Program-made: the position numbers and the translations under genes
In this document: positions 23,154 to 35,470 of the stretch, piece by piece
How positions within the stretch are numbered: position 1 is the first letter of the stretch
Layout: each line of letters begins with the position of its first letter
Assembly (NCBI RefSeq): GCF_949987515.2
Contig: NC_082696.1
Location: 38,172,431 to 38,236,430 of the forward strand
Length of the DNA stretch: 64,000 bases
DNA from: Delphinus delphis
Lineage: Eukaryota; Chordata; Mammalia; Artiodactyla; Delphinidae
Reading direction: 5' to 3'
Notes under the pieces: model-generated
The model's input: only the letters and a program-made list of their open reading frames with translations
The model's database searches: none
What the model was told of the DNA's origin: nothing

Positions 23154-24600
23154 GTTGGCTTCTTTAAATATATTTTCTCTTTGCCTTTTATCTGCTACAG
23201 TTTCACTGTAGTTTATTGGAACAAGAGCTTCTTTTTATTGTGAAGTGCTTCCAGGACACAATTTTTTTTTCTTTTACCAATGTGGGGGATTCATAGCCAT
23301 TATTTCTTCAAATATGGTGTCTTAATTTATTTCCTACTGCTGATTAGGAATCTGTTATGTATGTATATTATTTGTTCTCTCTTAACATCTCTTTCAGATT
23401 TTTCATCTCCTTGTGTCTCGATGCCATATTTATTCTGATTACAATTTAATCAGTTCTAATATATATATTCACTAATTATATCTTGAGCTCTATATTATTT
23501 TAACTAATCCAGTGAGCTTTTATATGTTATATTTTTATTATAAATTACTTTTCAAATCTTATTTGTTATTTTCACAATCTCCTATTGCTTGTCCTTATAA
23601 ATTTATATTCTATTTCTTAAAACATTTCATATATATTAAATTTTGAATTAGAAAATCTCAGTATTTGAAGTACTTTGTGATATAAATTTGTTGTTTGTTG
23701 CTTTTTTCAGACTGTTACTCATGATGGTCTTTTTGTGTTTGGGACTTTGATTATGAGGTCCTATTTATTTTTCTTTCCCTCATTTTTATCTGACCTTATC
23801 TTTCTTTGTCTCTATTGTCCCTGTCCTGCTCAACTTTTATTCCACTCCTAGCAGCTTCTTACCATTTGAGGGGTCCTGCCTTGAAAGTCAACACTGGCTC
23901 ATCAGTTTCTCAAGGTCATAGGGTACCTGATGGCATCAGCACTCAGACCTCACGGTGAACACTTTATGCTCACCTGCTAATGACTGGGCAAAGTCCCTCC
24001 CAGTTTCAACTGATGATCTCAAGTTGTTCTGACTCACTTTTCAGAAAATATCTGTTGGCTCTAGTAGGGTTCCCTATTTTCAGGTATCTCAGAATCCCCA
24101 TTGTTTCTTCCTGCTTCCTCTTCTGCAAACACTGATACCTGGTGGGTGTTTGACTGGCCAGTTGTCCCCATTCACAAGTACTTTAGGGTTCACTCCATTT
24201 TGTAATAAATATTGTCCATGGCCTTTGCTATCTGTTTTTATGGTGGGATTTGCAGGAGATCTGAAAACTGCTGTCTTCTCAGGAGCCCCTGGGACAGTCA
24301 TATGTTCATCCCACTGTCTCTGACCTAATAAGGGCGCTTAGCCCCTGCACCCCCACTTTGCTCCTTGTACACTTAGTTTTTGAGTTCCAGTTTTAATATA
24401 ATCACTTGTCCTCAGGATGACTTCACTTTTCATGTATCAGCAGGGTTTTGTCCCCTTCCTGGAGCAAGAGGGAGGATTCTGTTTGGAGATTCCTTTACTT
24501 CCTCTGAATGCAGCACTACAACAAAAGATGTGATTTTGTAGTTGTCGTTATTGTCTACCATAGTATCAGAAGTAATAGTGCCTAAGAGTTTTTTTAATGT
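23154..24600 (-). mobile_element. Probable old L1 remnant (right part) and flank
   Basis: The T-rich text to about 23840 continues the older antisense L1 in style. From there to 24600 the sequence is more mixed and could not be assigned. No gene was seen. Confidence 0.3.
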
Positions 24601-24614
24601 CACCCACAAATCTT

Positions 24615-24829
24615 TTTTGTTTTTTGGGTTTTTTTTTGCGGTACACGGGCCTCTCACCGTTGTGGCCCCTCCCACTGCGGAGCACAGGCTCTGGACGCGC
24701 AGGCTCAGTGTCCATGGCCCACGGGCCCAGCCGCTCCGCGGCATGTGGGATCCTCCCGGACTGGGGCACGAACCCGCGTCCCCTGCGTCGGCAGGCGGAC
24801 CCTCAACCACTGCGCCACCAGGGAAGCCC
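24615..24829 (-). mobile_element. CHR SINE
   Basis: Antisense full-length copy, tail at the left, flanked by CACAAATCTT (24605-24614 and 24830-24839). It shows more changes than the sense copies. Confidence 0.94.
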
Positions 24830-24839
24830 CACAAATCTT

Positions 24840-27040
24840 GTTTTAACCAAGGTTCATGCCTTACTTTTCTAAATTAAAAAGTAAAATATCTGATAGCCTT
24901 GTTCCAAACAGCTGTATAAAATTAAATTTGTTATTAAAACTTTAGACAATCTTAATCATAGAATCCTCAATTTAATCTTCTTTCAAACCAAACCATCCTC
25001 ATCCTCAGTTAATACATAAAGACACAAACCTTTGAAAAAGGAAAACATGCCTTCTTGTGGTATATATATGAAAACTTAATTCAGGATAAAATGATTGACT
25101 CTTTTTTATTGGAGGCCCCTTGGTGAAATGGAATCTTATTGGATATCACTTGCTGCAATGGAATGTTGATGGATACTAACATCAGTGTAGTTTTTGTTAA
25201 AAACAAATTAGCAATGAATACATGGTAGAATTACGAAAGTCCTCACAGGGTAGTGGCTGATAACAGGGAAACTGGTTTCAGATGGACTGGGTTCCCATCA
25301 TGACTTAAAAGCTTGGGTAAATTGCTTAACATCTTTGTGCTTAGTAGTCTTATTTTTTTCAATGTGAATAGTGATAATAAAATTACCTAATTGAAATTTG
25401 GGGAAGATGAAGTAAGATAAAAAAGAGTGCATAAGTGACTGGTGCATAGTAAGTGATCATTAATTGCTATCTGTGAGGATGATGATGATAATGATGAAAA
25501 TAGGTTACTTCCCTTGTTAGAGATAGGCTTTGCTTATAAGATTTTGTGTCAAAATGGATGAAACAATGAGATAAAATAATAATTTAAAAATCTCACTTAT
25601 TTTGGGGTGGACTTAAAACAATCCTACTGTTTTAGAAAATGGGTGCTTAAATTCATGGAGATTTTGTTCCAGGAGAAAAAATAATGGCGCACTTACTTTT
25701 GGCCGAAGCCTTCTAAATAGGCACTAGCTGCAGTGCTCATACCCTGTGATCACACCTTCTAGATCCCAGAGAAAGTCTGTGTATAAGGCATAGTTGGTGA
25801 AATGTTTGTCACTGTCCATTATTAGTCTTCGGGTACCAGCAATGTGGCCACGTTCATTTACTGGTGATGGTAAGTTGTTCTGACATTACCCTCAAAACAG
25901 TTGTGTCTTATCCCTAGAGTGACGGGACAGACACTCAGAAAGGATTGCATACTTCATTGAATACCCTTGGCTTCACTGTGTGCAAAAGCCCAAATGTGAA
26001 TTGTTTCTGCATACTTTATTACTCCCTGCGGGCAATTCCAAGAATCTGTGGAGATTGCTCAGTGTAGCAGTTAATTTTCTTTAAAACTCATGATCATTTT
26101 AAATAATAGAATGTATAGAAGGAGCATTTCACACCTGACAGCTAAAATAGACTAGCTGTCAAGTGTTGCCTTGAACTACTATAGATTCTTAGGATGTCTT
26201 GAAAAAACATAAACTCTTAGACTATAATATTCTCTCAGGCAATTTACAGATAATCTATCAAAAAATCAGCTGAGAAAATAATTTGGAGCTTTCAATATTT
26301 CTGCAGACACAAGATGATGCTGTGAATTAGATAAAGTAAGAAGAGTGAGGAAGAATACAAAAATCCAGGCTAAGTTACTTTTGTGTCTGTGCCTAAGGAT
26401 CCTAGATGCTTACCTATGAGTACTTCCTGAAACTCTGCACAAATCAGAATAGACTGCCAGTAGAAATAAACATGCAGTAACTGCTGGTACATACACATGC
26501 ATTATTTAGGTAGTTTTTATTTATTTATCCTGTTTGCTAAGAGAATGCAGAGCAAACTGGGCACTACACAGGAAAATGTTATCTGTAAAAATAAGAAAAA
26601 TAAATTTAACAGTCTATGCTATCAATGTGGATTCTTTAAAATTGTCCTTCTCTCCAAATTACAATCTCTTTTAATCTTTTCCCTTTTTTACCCACCACTA
26701 CCCTCTCATGCTCAGGTGAAGAAGCATTGCTTCTCCCAAGATTTATCACTCCATGTTCCTCCTTGACTCCATCCTTTCTTGCTTCCCCTGCTCCCTCAAT
26801 CCCACATCTTCAGTTCTCACTCTAAGAGATCCTCTTCCCCCTGCTGACAAATATCTTCAGATGATTCCCTTGTATAAAATGTCTCTTACCATTTCAATTA
26901 CTGAAGCTCTTGTGCTTTGGTTCTGCTTCCATTTACACCCACACTTCTGAACTAAGTTTCCCACCAATTCTTCACCACCCCTTCAGTCTTTAATTCCATG
27001 AAATCTGAAAATTAACCCTAACAATTTCCAGAAATAGTGC
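24840..27040. other. TRDN intron stretch
   Basis: Contains a MIR at 25250-25475 and an unexplained 54-codon open frame on the minus strand (25724-25885). The rest is unassigned, with pyrimidine-rich text at 26650-26990. Confidence 0.5.
25250..25475 (+). mobile_element. MIR SINE
   Basis: MIR-like order of phrases: GTAGTGGCTGATAACAG, AGCTTGGGTAAATTGCTTAA, ATAGTGATAATAAAATTACC and GGTGCATAGTAAGTGATCA. Confidence 0.6.
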
Positions 27041-27620
27041 TCTTTTTAATTTTTTTAAATTTTTCTTTCTTTATATGTTCCCATATCTCTTCCTTCTTGC
27101 GTCTCCCTCCCTCCCACCCTCCTTAATCCACCCCTCTAGGAGGTCACAAAGCACCAACCTGATCTCCCTGTGCTATGCGGCTGCTTCCCACCAGCCATCC
27201 ACTTCACGTTTGGTAGTGTATATATGTCCATGCCACTCTCTCACTTTGTCCCAGCTTACCCTTCCCCCTCCCCATATCCTCAAGTCCATTCTCTAATAGG
27301 TCTGTGTCTTCATTCCTGTCTTGTCCCTAGGTTCTTCATGACCACTATTTTTTCTTTTTAGATTCGATATATATGAGTTAGCATACGGTACTTGTTTTTC
27401 TCTTTCTGACTTACTTCACTCTGTATGACAGACTCTAAGTCCATCCACCTCACTACAAATAACTCACTTTTGTTTCTCTTTATGGCTGAGTAATATTCCA
27501 TTGTACATATGTACCACATCTTCTTTATCCATTCATCTGTTGATGGACACTTAGGTTGCTTCCATGTCCTGGCTATTGTAAATAGAGCTGCAATGAATAT
27601 TTTGGTACACGACTCTTTTT

Positions 27621-27825
27621 ATTTATTTATTTTGCGGTACACGGGCCTCTCACTGCTGTGGCCTCTCCCATTGCGGAGCACAGGCTCTGGACGCGCAGGC
27701 TTAAGCGGCCGTGGCTCACAGGCCCAGCCGCTCTGTGGCATGTGGGATCCTCCTGGACCGGGGCACGAACCCGCATCCCCTGCACTGGCAGGCGGACTTC
27801 CAACCACTGCGCCACCAGGGAAGCC
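27621..27825 (-). mobile_element. CHR SINE inside the L1
   Basis: Antisense copy that interrupts the L1 ORF2 tail, flanked by CACGA(C/T)TCTTTTT duplications (27608-27620 and 27826-27838). It therefore inserted after the L1. Confidence 0.94.
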
Positions 27826-30800
27826 CACGATTCTTTTTGAATTATGGTTTTCTCAGGGTATATGCCCAGTAGTGGGATAGCTGGGTCGTATGGTAGTTCT
27901 ATTTTTAGTTTTTCAAGGAACCTCCATACTGTTCTCCATAGTGGCTGTATCAATTTACATTCCCACCAACAGTGCAAGAGGGTTCCCTTTTCTCCACACC
28001 CTCTCCAGCATTTATTGTTCGTAGATTTTTTGATGATGGCCATTCTGACTGGTGTGAGACGATATCTCATTTTGTATTGATTTGCATTTCTCTAATGATT
28101 AATGATGTTGAGCATTCTTCCATGTGTTTGTTGGCAATTTGTATATCTTCTTTGGAGAAAGGCCTATTTAGGTGTTCTGCCACTTTTGGATTGGGTTTTT
28201 TGTTTTTTTTTGACATTGAGCTGCATGAGCTGCTTGTAAATATTGGAGATTAATCCTTTGTCAGTTGCTTCACTTGTAAATATTTTCTCCCATTCTGAGG
28301 GTTGTCTTTTCGTCTTGTTTATGGTTTCCTTTGCTGTGCAAAAGCTTTGAAATTTCATTAGGTTACATTTGTTTATTTTTGTTTTTATTTCCATTTCTCT
28401 AGGAGGTGGGTCAAAAAGGATCTTGCTGTGATTTATGTCATAGGGTGTTCTGCCTGTGTTTTCCCCTAAGACTATTAGAGTGTCTGGCCTTACATTTAGG
28501 TCTTTAATCCATTGTGAGTTTATTTTTGTGTATGGTTTTAGGGAGTGTTCTAATTTCATTCTTTTACATGTAGCTGTCCTGTTTTCCCAGCACCACTTAT
28601 TGAAAAGGCTGTCTTTCTCCATTGTATATTCTTGCCTCCTTTATCAAAGATAAGGTGACCATAGGTGCGTGGATTTATCTCTGGGCTTTCTATCCTGTTC
28701 CATTGAGCTATATTTCTGTTTTTGTGCCAGTACAATACTGTCTTGATTACTGTAGCTTTGTAATATAGTCTGAAGTCAGGGAGCCTGATTCCTCCAGCTC
28801 CATTTTTCTTTCTCAAGATTGCTTTGGCTATTCGGGGTCTTTTGTGTTTCCATACAAATTGTGAAATTTTTTGTTCTAGTTCTGTGAAAAATTCCAGTGG
28901 TAGTTTGGTAGGAATTGCATTGAATCTGTAGATTGCTTTGGGTAGTAGAGTCATTTTCACAATGTTGATTCTTCCAATCCAAGAACATGGTATATCTCTC
29001 CATCTATTCGTATCATCTTTACTTTCTTTCATCAGTGTCATAAATTTCTGCATAAACGTCTTTTGTCTCCTGAGGTAGGTTTATTCCTAGATATTTTATT
29101 CTTTCTGTTGCAGTGGTAAATGGGAGTGTTTTCTTAATCTCACGTTCAGATATTTCATCATTAGTGTATAGGAATGCAAGAGATTTCTGTGCATTAATTT
29201 TCGATTGTGCTACTTGACTAAATTCATTGATTAGCTCTAGTAGTTTTCTGGTAGCATCTTTAGGATTCTCTATGTATAGTATCATGTCATCTGCAAACAG
29301 TGACAGCTTTACTTCCTCTTTTCCAATTTGGATTCCTCTTATTTCTTTTTCTTCTCTGATTGCTGTGGCTAAAACTTACAAAACTATGTTGAATAATACT
29401 AGTGAGAGTGGGAAACCTTGTCTTGTTCCTGATATTAGTGGAAATGCTTTCAGTTTTTCACCATTGAGGACGATGTTGGCTGTGGCTTTGTCATATATGG
29501 CCTTTATTATGTTGAGGAAAGTTCCCTCTATGCCTACTTTCTGGAGGGTTTTTATCATAAATGGGTGTTGAAGTTTGTCGAAAGCTTTCTCTGCATCTTT
29601 TGAGATGATCATATGGTTTTTCTCCTTTGATTTGTTAATATGGTGTATCACATTGATTGATTTGCATATATTGAAGAATCCTTGCATTCCTGGGATAAAT
29701 CCCACTTGATCATGGTGTATGATCCTTTTAATGTGCTGCTGGATTCTATTTGCTAGTATTTTGTTGAGGATTTTTGCATCTGTGTCCATCAGTGATATTG
29801 GTCTGTAGTTTTCTTTCCTTGTGACATCTTTGTGGTTTTGGTATCAGGGTGATCGTGGCCTCATAGAATGAGTTTAGGAGTGTTCCTACCTTTGCTATAT
29901 TTTGGAAGAGTTTGAGAAGGATAGGTGTTAGCTTTTCTCTAAATGTTTGATAGAATTTGCCTGTGAAGCCATCTGGTCATGGGCTTTTGTTTGTTGGAAG
30001 ATTTTAAATCACAGTTTCAATTTCAGTGCTTGTGATTGGTCTGTTCATATTTTCTATTTCTTTTTGGTTCAGTCGCGGAAGTTTGTGCATTTCTAAGAAT
30101 TTGTCCATTTCTTCCTGGTTGTCCATTTTATTGGCATATAGTTGCTTGTAGTAATCTCTCATGATCCTTTGTATTTCTGCACTGTCAATTGTTACTTCTC
30201 GTTTTTCATTTCTAATTCTATTGATTTCAGTCTTCTCTCTGTTTTTCTTGATGAGTCTGGCTAATGGTTTATCAATTTTGTTTATGTTCTCAAAGAACCA
30301 GCTTTTAGTTTTATTGATCTTTGCTATAGTTTCTTTCATTTCTTTTTCATTAATTTCTGATCTGATCTTTATGATTTCTTTCCTTCTGCTAACTTTGGGG
30401 GGTTTTTTTTTGTTTCTTCTTTCTCTAATTGCTTTAGGTGTAAGTTCAGGTTCTTTATTTGAGATGTTTCTTCTTTCTTAATGTAGGATTGTATTGCTGT
30501 AAACTTCCCTCTTAGAACTGCTTTGCTGCATCCCATTGGTTTTGGGTCGTCGTGTTTTCATCCTTTTTTTCTAGGTATTTTTTGATTTCGTCTTTGATTT
30601 CTTCAGTGATCTCTTGATTATTTAGTAGTGTATTGTTTAGCCTTCATCTGTTTGTATTTTTTTACAGATTTTTTTCCTGTAATTGATATGTAGTCTCATA
30701 GCACTGTGGTCAGAAAAGATACTTGATACGATTTCAATTTTCGTAAATTTACCAAGGCTTGATTTGTGACCCAAGATATGATCTATCCTGGAGAATGTTC

Positions 30801-31392
30801 CATGAGCACTTGAGAAGAATGTGTATGCTGTTGTTTTTGGATGGAATGTCCTATAAATATCAATTGAGTCCATGTAGTTTAATGTATCATTTAAAGCTTG
30901 TGTTTCCTTATTTATTTTCATTTTGGATGATCTGTCCATTGGTGAAAGTGGGGTGTTAAAGTCCCCTACTATGGTTGTGTTACTATCGATTTCCCCTTTC
31001 ATGGCTGTTCGCATTTGCCTTATGTATTGATGTGCTCCTATGTTGGGTGCATAAATATTTACAATTGTTATATCTTCTTGTTGGATTGATCCCTTGATCA
31101 TTCTGTAGTGTCCCTCTTTGTCTCTTGTAATACTCTTTGTTTTAAAGTCTATTTTGGCTGATATGAGAATTGCTGCTCCAGCTTTCTTTTGATTTCCATT
31201 TGCATGGAATATCTTTTTCCATCCCCTCACTTTCAGTCTGTATGTGTCCGTAGGTGTGAAGTGGGTCTCTTGTAGACAGCATATATATGGGTCTTGTTTT
31301 TGTATCGATTCAGCCGATCTATGTCTTTTGGTTGGAGCATTTAGTCCGTTTACATTTAAGGTAGTTACCGATATGTATGTTGCTATTACCAT
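27627..31392 (-). pseudogene. L1 ORF2, endonuclease open, rest broken
   Basis: ORF2p is the endonuclease and reverse transcriptase of L1. The first 251 codons (31392-30637) are open and keep endonuclease signatures: TLNVNGLNAP, CCLQETHF, NIYAPN, VGDFNTPL, RIDHILG and SDHSA. Downstream, frameshifts and stops split the reverse transcriptase into pieces at 30339-30004, 29789-29376, 29285-29019, 29053-28556 and 28622-28164. The FADD active-site box is still readable at about 29286-29297. A CHR SINE interrupts the C-terminal part. Confidence 0.9.
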
Positions 31393-31414
31393 TTTCTTAA
31401 TTGTTTTGGGTTTG

Positions 31415-32344
31415 TTATTGTAGGCCTTTTCCTTCTCTTGTGTTTCCTGCCCAGAGAAGTTCCTTTAGCATTTGTTTTAAAGCTGGTTTGGTGGTGCTAA
31501 ATTCTCTTAGCTTTTGCTTGTCTGTAAAGGTTTTAATTTCTCCATCAAATCTGAATGAGATCCTTCCTGGGTAGAGTAATTTTGGTTGTAGGTTTTTCTC
31601 CTTCATCACTTTAAATATGTCCTGCCACTCCCTTCTGGCTTGCAAGGTTTCTGTTGAAAGATCAGCTGTTAACCTTATGAGGATTCCCTTTTGTGTTATT
31701 TGTTGTTTTTCCCTTGCTGCTTTTAATATTTTTTCTTTGTATTTAATTTTTGATAATTTGATTAATATGTGTGTTGTCCTGTTTCTCCTTGGATTTATCC
31801 TGTATGGGACTCTCTGTGCTTCCTTGACTTGATTAACTATTTCCTTTCTCATATTAGGGAAGTTTTCAACTATAATCTCTTCAAATATTTTCTCAGTCCC
31901 TTTCTTATACTCTGCTTCTTCTGGGACCCCTATCATTAGAATGTTGGTGCATTTAATGTTGTCCCAGAGGTCTCCTAGACTGTCCTCAGTTCTTTTCATT
32001 CTTTTTTCTTTATTCTGCTCTGCAGTAGTTATTTCCACTACTTTTTCTTCCAGGTCACTTATCCATTCTTCTGTCTCAGTTATTCTGCTATTGATTCCTT
32101 CTTGAGAATTTTTAATTTTATTTATTGTGTTGTTCATCATTGTTTGTTTGCACTTTAGTTCTTCTAGATCCTTGTTAAACGTTTCTTGTGTTTTCTCCAT
32201 TCTTTTTCCAAGATTTTGTATCATCTTTACTATCGTTACTCTGAATTCTTTTTCAGGTAGACTGCTTATTTCCTCTTCATTTGTTTGGTGTGCCGGGGTT
32301 TTACCTTGCTCCTTCATCTGCTGTGTTTTTCTCTGTCTTCTCAT
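31415..32344 (-). CDS. L1 ORF1 protein, open frame of 309 codons
   Basis: ORF1p is the RNA-binding chaperone that forms trimers on L1 RNA in the cytoplasm. The frame is uninterrupted. Residues about 35-130 are a coiled coil rich in Lys, Glu, Leu and Ile. About 132-225 fit the RRM-like domain (NILMIGVPEEAEYKKGTEKI). About 225-295 fit the C-terminal domain (TADLSTETLQARREWQ, YPGRISFRFDG). An open ORF1 suggests a fairly young copy, but ORF2 is broken, so the element is not autonomous. Whether it is expressed cannot be told. Confidence 0.9.
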   Translation of the reverse strand: MRRQRKTQQMKEQGKTPAHQTNEEEISSLPEKEFRVTIVKMIQNLGKRMEKTQETFNKDLEELKCKQTMMNNTINKIKNSQEGINSRITETEEWISDLEEKVVEITTAEQNKEKRMKRTEDSLGDLWDNIKCTNILMIGVPEEAEYKKGTEKIFEEIIVENFPNMRKEIVNQVKEAQRVPYRINPRRNRTTHILIKLSKIKYKEKILKAAREKQQITQKGILIRLTADLSTETLQARREWQDIFKVMKEKNLQPKLLYPGRISFRFDGEIKTFTDKQKLREFSTTKPALKQMLKELLWAGNTREGKGLQ

Positions 32345-32847
32345 TTTGCGTAACTTACTGTGTTTGGGGTTTCCTTTTCACAGGCTGCAGGTTTATAGTT
32401 CCCATTGTTTTGGTGTCTGCCCCCAGTGGGTAAGGTTGGTTCCGTGGGTTGTGTAGGCTTCCTGGTGGAGGAGACTAGTGCCTGTGTTCTGGTGGATAAG
32501 GCTGGATCTTGTCTTTCTTGTGGGCAGCACCACATCAGGTGGTGTGTTTTGGGGTGTTCGTGACCTTATTATGATTTTAGGCAGCCTCTCTGCTAATGGG
32601 TGGGGTTATGATCCTGTCTTGCTAGTTGTTTGGCATAGGGTGTCCAGCACTGTAGCTTGCTGGTCATTGAGTGGAGCTGGGTCTTAGCGTTCAGATGGAG
32701 ATCTCTGGTAGAGCTTTCACTGTTTGATATTATGTGGAGCTGGGAGGTGTCTGGTGGACCAATGTCGTGAACTAGGCTGTTCCACCTCAGAGGCACAGGC
32801 GTGACACCCGGCTGGAGCACCAAGACCCTGTCAGCCACACAGGTCAG

Positions 32848-32952
32848 AAAAAAGGGAGGAAATAAGAAAGAAAAGAAAAGAAAAGAAAGAAAGAAAGAAA
32901 GAAGGAAAGAGGGGGGGAGGGAGGGAGGAAGGAGGAAAGAAAGAAAGAAAAA
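32848..32952 (+). repeat. GA-rich microsatellite in the L1 5' region
   Basis: Runs of GAAA, GGAA and GGGA, interrupted by a stretch of G. A further short GACA run lies at 33097-33112. It probably grew after insertion. Confidence 0.9.
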
Positions 32953-33289
32953 TAATAAAGTTATTAAAAAATTGTTAAAAGTTTAAATGTAATAAATAAA
33001 AAAGAAAGAAAGAAGAGAGCTACCAAATCAAAAAACAAATCCACCAATGATAACATGTGCTAAAAGCTATACTAAAAAAAAAGCAAAACCAGAAACAAAC
33101 AGACAGACAGACAGAACCCTAGGACAAATGGTAAAAGAAAAGCTATACAGACAAACTCACACAAAGAAGCATGCACATACGTCTACAGTTGCTCCCAAAT
33201 TCCACCGCCTCAATTTTGGGATGATTCATTGTCTATTCCGGTATTCCAGAGATGCAGGGTACAGCAAGTTGATTGTGGAGATTTAATCC

Positions 33290-34390
33290 TCTGCTTCTGA
33301 GACTGCTGGAGAGATTTCACTTTCTCTTCTTTGTTCGCACAGCTCCTGGGGTTCAGCTTTGGATTTGGCCCCGCCACTGTGTGTAGGTCGCCTGAGGGCG
33401 TCTGTTCCCGCTGAGACAGGAGGGGGTTAAAGGAGCAGCTGCTTCGGGGTCTCTGGCTCACTCAGGCTGGGCAGGGGGAGGGAGGAGTATGGATGCGGGG
33501 CGAGCCTGCGTTGGCAGAGGCCGGCGTGACGTTGCACCAGCCTGAGGCACGCCGTGCGTTCTCCTGGGGAGGTTGTCCCTGGATCACGGGACCCTGGCAG
33601 TGGCGGGCTGCACAGGCTCCTGGGAGAGGAGGTGTGGATAGTGACCTGTGCTCTCACACAGGCTTCTTGGTGGCGGCAGCAGCGGCCTTAGCGTCTCATG
33701 CCCGTCTCTGGGGTCCGTGCTGATAGCCACGGCTCGCACCGTCCCTGGAGCTCGTTTAGGCGGCATTCTTAATCCCCTCTCCTCGAGCACCCCAAAACAA
33801 TGGTCTCTTGCCTCTTAGGCAGCTCCAGAGTTTTTCCCGGACTCCCTCCTGGCTAGCTGTGGTGCACTAGCCCCCTTTAGGCTGTGTTCATGCCGCCAGC
33901 CCCAGTCCTCTCCCTGCGATCCGACCTCCGAAGCCCGAGCCTCTCCCAGCCCCCGCACTCCCCGGCGGGTGAGCAGACAAGCCTCGGGCTGGTGAGTGCT
34001 GGTTGGCACCAATCCTCTGTGCAGGAATCTCTCTGCTTTGCCCTCCGCACCCCTGTTGCTGCGCTCTCCTCTGCGGCTCCGAACCTTCCCCCCTCCGCCA
34101 CCCGCAGTCTCTGCCCGCGAAGGGGCTTCTAGTGTGTGGAAACCTTTCCTCCTTCACAGCTCCCTCCCACTGGTGCAGGTCCCGTCCCTATTCTTTTGTC
34201 TCTGTTTTTTCTTTTTTCTTTTGCCCTAGCCAGGTACGTGGGGAGTTTCTTGCATTTCAGGAAGTCTTCTGCCAGCATTCAATAGGTGTTCTGTAGGAGT
34301 TGTTCCACATGTAGATGTATTTCTGACGTATTTGTGGGGAGGAAGGCGATCTCCACGTCTTACTCCACTGCCATCTTGAAGGTCTCCCCA
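33290..34390 (-). promoter_or_regulatory. GC-rich L1 5' UTR / promoter region
   Basis: About 1.1 kb of GC- and CpG-rich DNA in an otherwise AT-rich intron, upstream of ORF1 in the L1 direction. The start of the element reads (minus strand) CTTCAAGATGGCAGTGGAG. L1 5' UTRs carry an internal promoter and often an antisense one. Activity here is not shown by sequence alone. Chance open frames in this block are not genes. Confidence 0.65.
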
Positions 34391-34990
34391 AACTAATAGC
34401 TCTTAAAAACTTGTGTCTATAGCTCCAATTCAGTGAGTATAAAGAGCTATACAAATGCCAGCCCGTAATACCAACATGTTCAAAAGATCAAAATCGTAGC
34501 CACACAGACAAGAACTCCCATTTGTTCAATGACTCTGCTACAGTGGACACATCTGCTTTAGATGGACGGTTGGTCCTGATATTTATGGTTCCTTTGGAAT
34601 CTAAGTTTCTATGTAAGTATAGGATGGAGTCTACAATTTGAAACTCAAGATAATACATTTTTATTCTTCATTATTTGGAATATGATTGCCTACATTACTT
34701 ATAGTGGCTAGGCAAACAGAACAGATATTATACTTTCCTCTTCATCGTCATTACCATTTCCAAAGGCAACAGGGTAACTCGTGTATTCGTCCACACTTAA
34801 GGAAAACAGATTGTTGGAAGAGCAGAGGGCCACGCTTAGAGGAACACTGTTTTATCTCTGCTCTGCATAAGTGCATGGCTCACGTGTAACTTTGACTCTG
34901 TCTGAGCATGTTGGCAGATACTTGTTGAGCAATATAATGCATAGGTTCTGGAATCAGAGAGTACTGAGTTTAGAAGGCCATTTTCAAAAG

Positions 34991-35215
34991 GTAGAATGAC
35001 ATAGTGGTTAACAACACAGTCTCTGGAACCCAAATGCTTGAGTATGAATCCTGATTTCCCCACTTACTAGCTCTGGGACCTTGACTTTCTATCCTTCAAT
35101 TATCCCTTCTGTAAAATGGGAATAATAATAGTGCCCTCCTCACAGATTTGCTGAGGAGGTGAAATGTGTTACTATTTGTGCTTAGTACAACTGATGGGAC
35201 ATTATAGGTGCTCTC
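34991..35215 (+). mobile_element. MIR SINE, nearly complete
   Basis: Clear MIR text: GACATAGTGGTTAACAACAC, CCACTTACTAGCTCTGGGAC and CTGTAAAATGGGAATAATAA in the expected order. Confidence 0.85.
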
Positions 35216-35254
35216 TTTGTGCCATAAATGTAAATCCTCATTCAAGTGGATCTG

Positions 35255-35470
35255 ACTCAGGCAAGTTGGGATTCATGCTCTAGCCCTGCCACTCACTCAG
35301 TTTATGACCTTGGGCAGCACTTAACCCCTCTCTGCTCTATCTATACAGGAGATTTAAAATAAGAGCACCTACCTCAGAGAGGTGTTGTAGGGATTGAATG
35401 TGCTATACATGTGAAATTACTTAATAGGACCCAGCATGTGGTAAGTGTTAGGAAATACTAACTATTATTG
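35255..35470 (+). mobile_element. MIR SINE
   Basis: A second MIR in the same direction: CTGCCACTCACTCAGTTTAT, GACCTTGGGCAGCACTTAAC and GAGGTGTTGTAGGGATTGAA. It follows the first after a 40-bp gap. Confidence 0.8.

Larger units (their letters stand above)
27060..34390 (-). mobile_element. Near full-length L1, antisense to TRDN
   Basis: It runs from the 5' UTR at the right (element start near 34390) through ORF1 and ORF2 to a shortened 3' UTR at the left. A CHR SINE at 27621-27825 is inserted in it. Without the SINE it is about 7.1 kb. The 3' end stops at ATATGTTCCCATATCTC and lacks the last roughly 100 bp seen in the copies at 13730 and 43410. An A-rich stretch (minus strand) replaces it. A possible short duplication, GCTCTT, lies at 27039 and 34399. 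Confidence 0.93.

Noticed and set aside
33427..34296. Overlapping open frames on both strands in a GC-rich block
   Set aside because: The block is the L1 5' UTR. Few stop codons occur simply because it is GC-rich.
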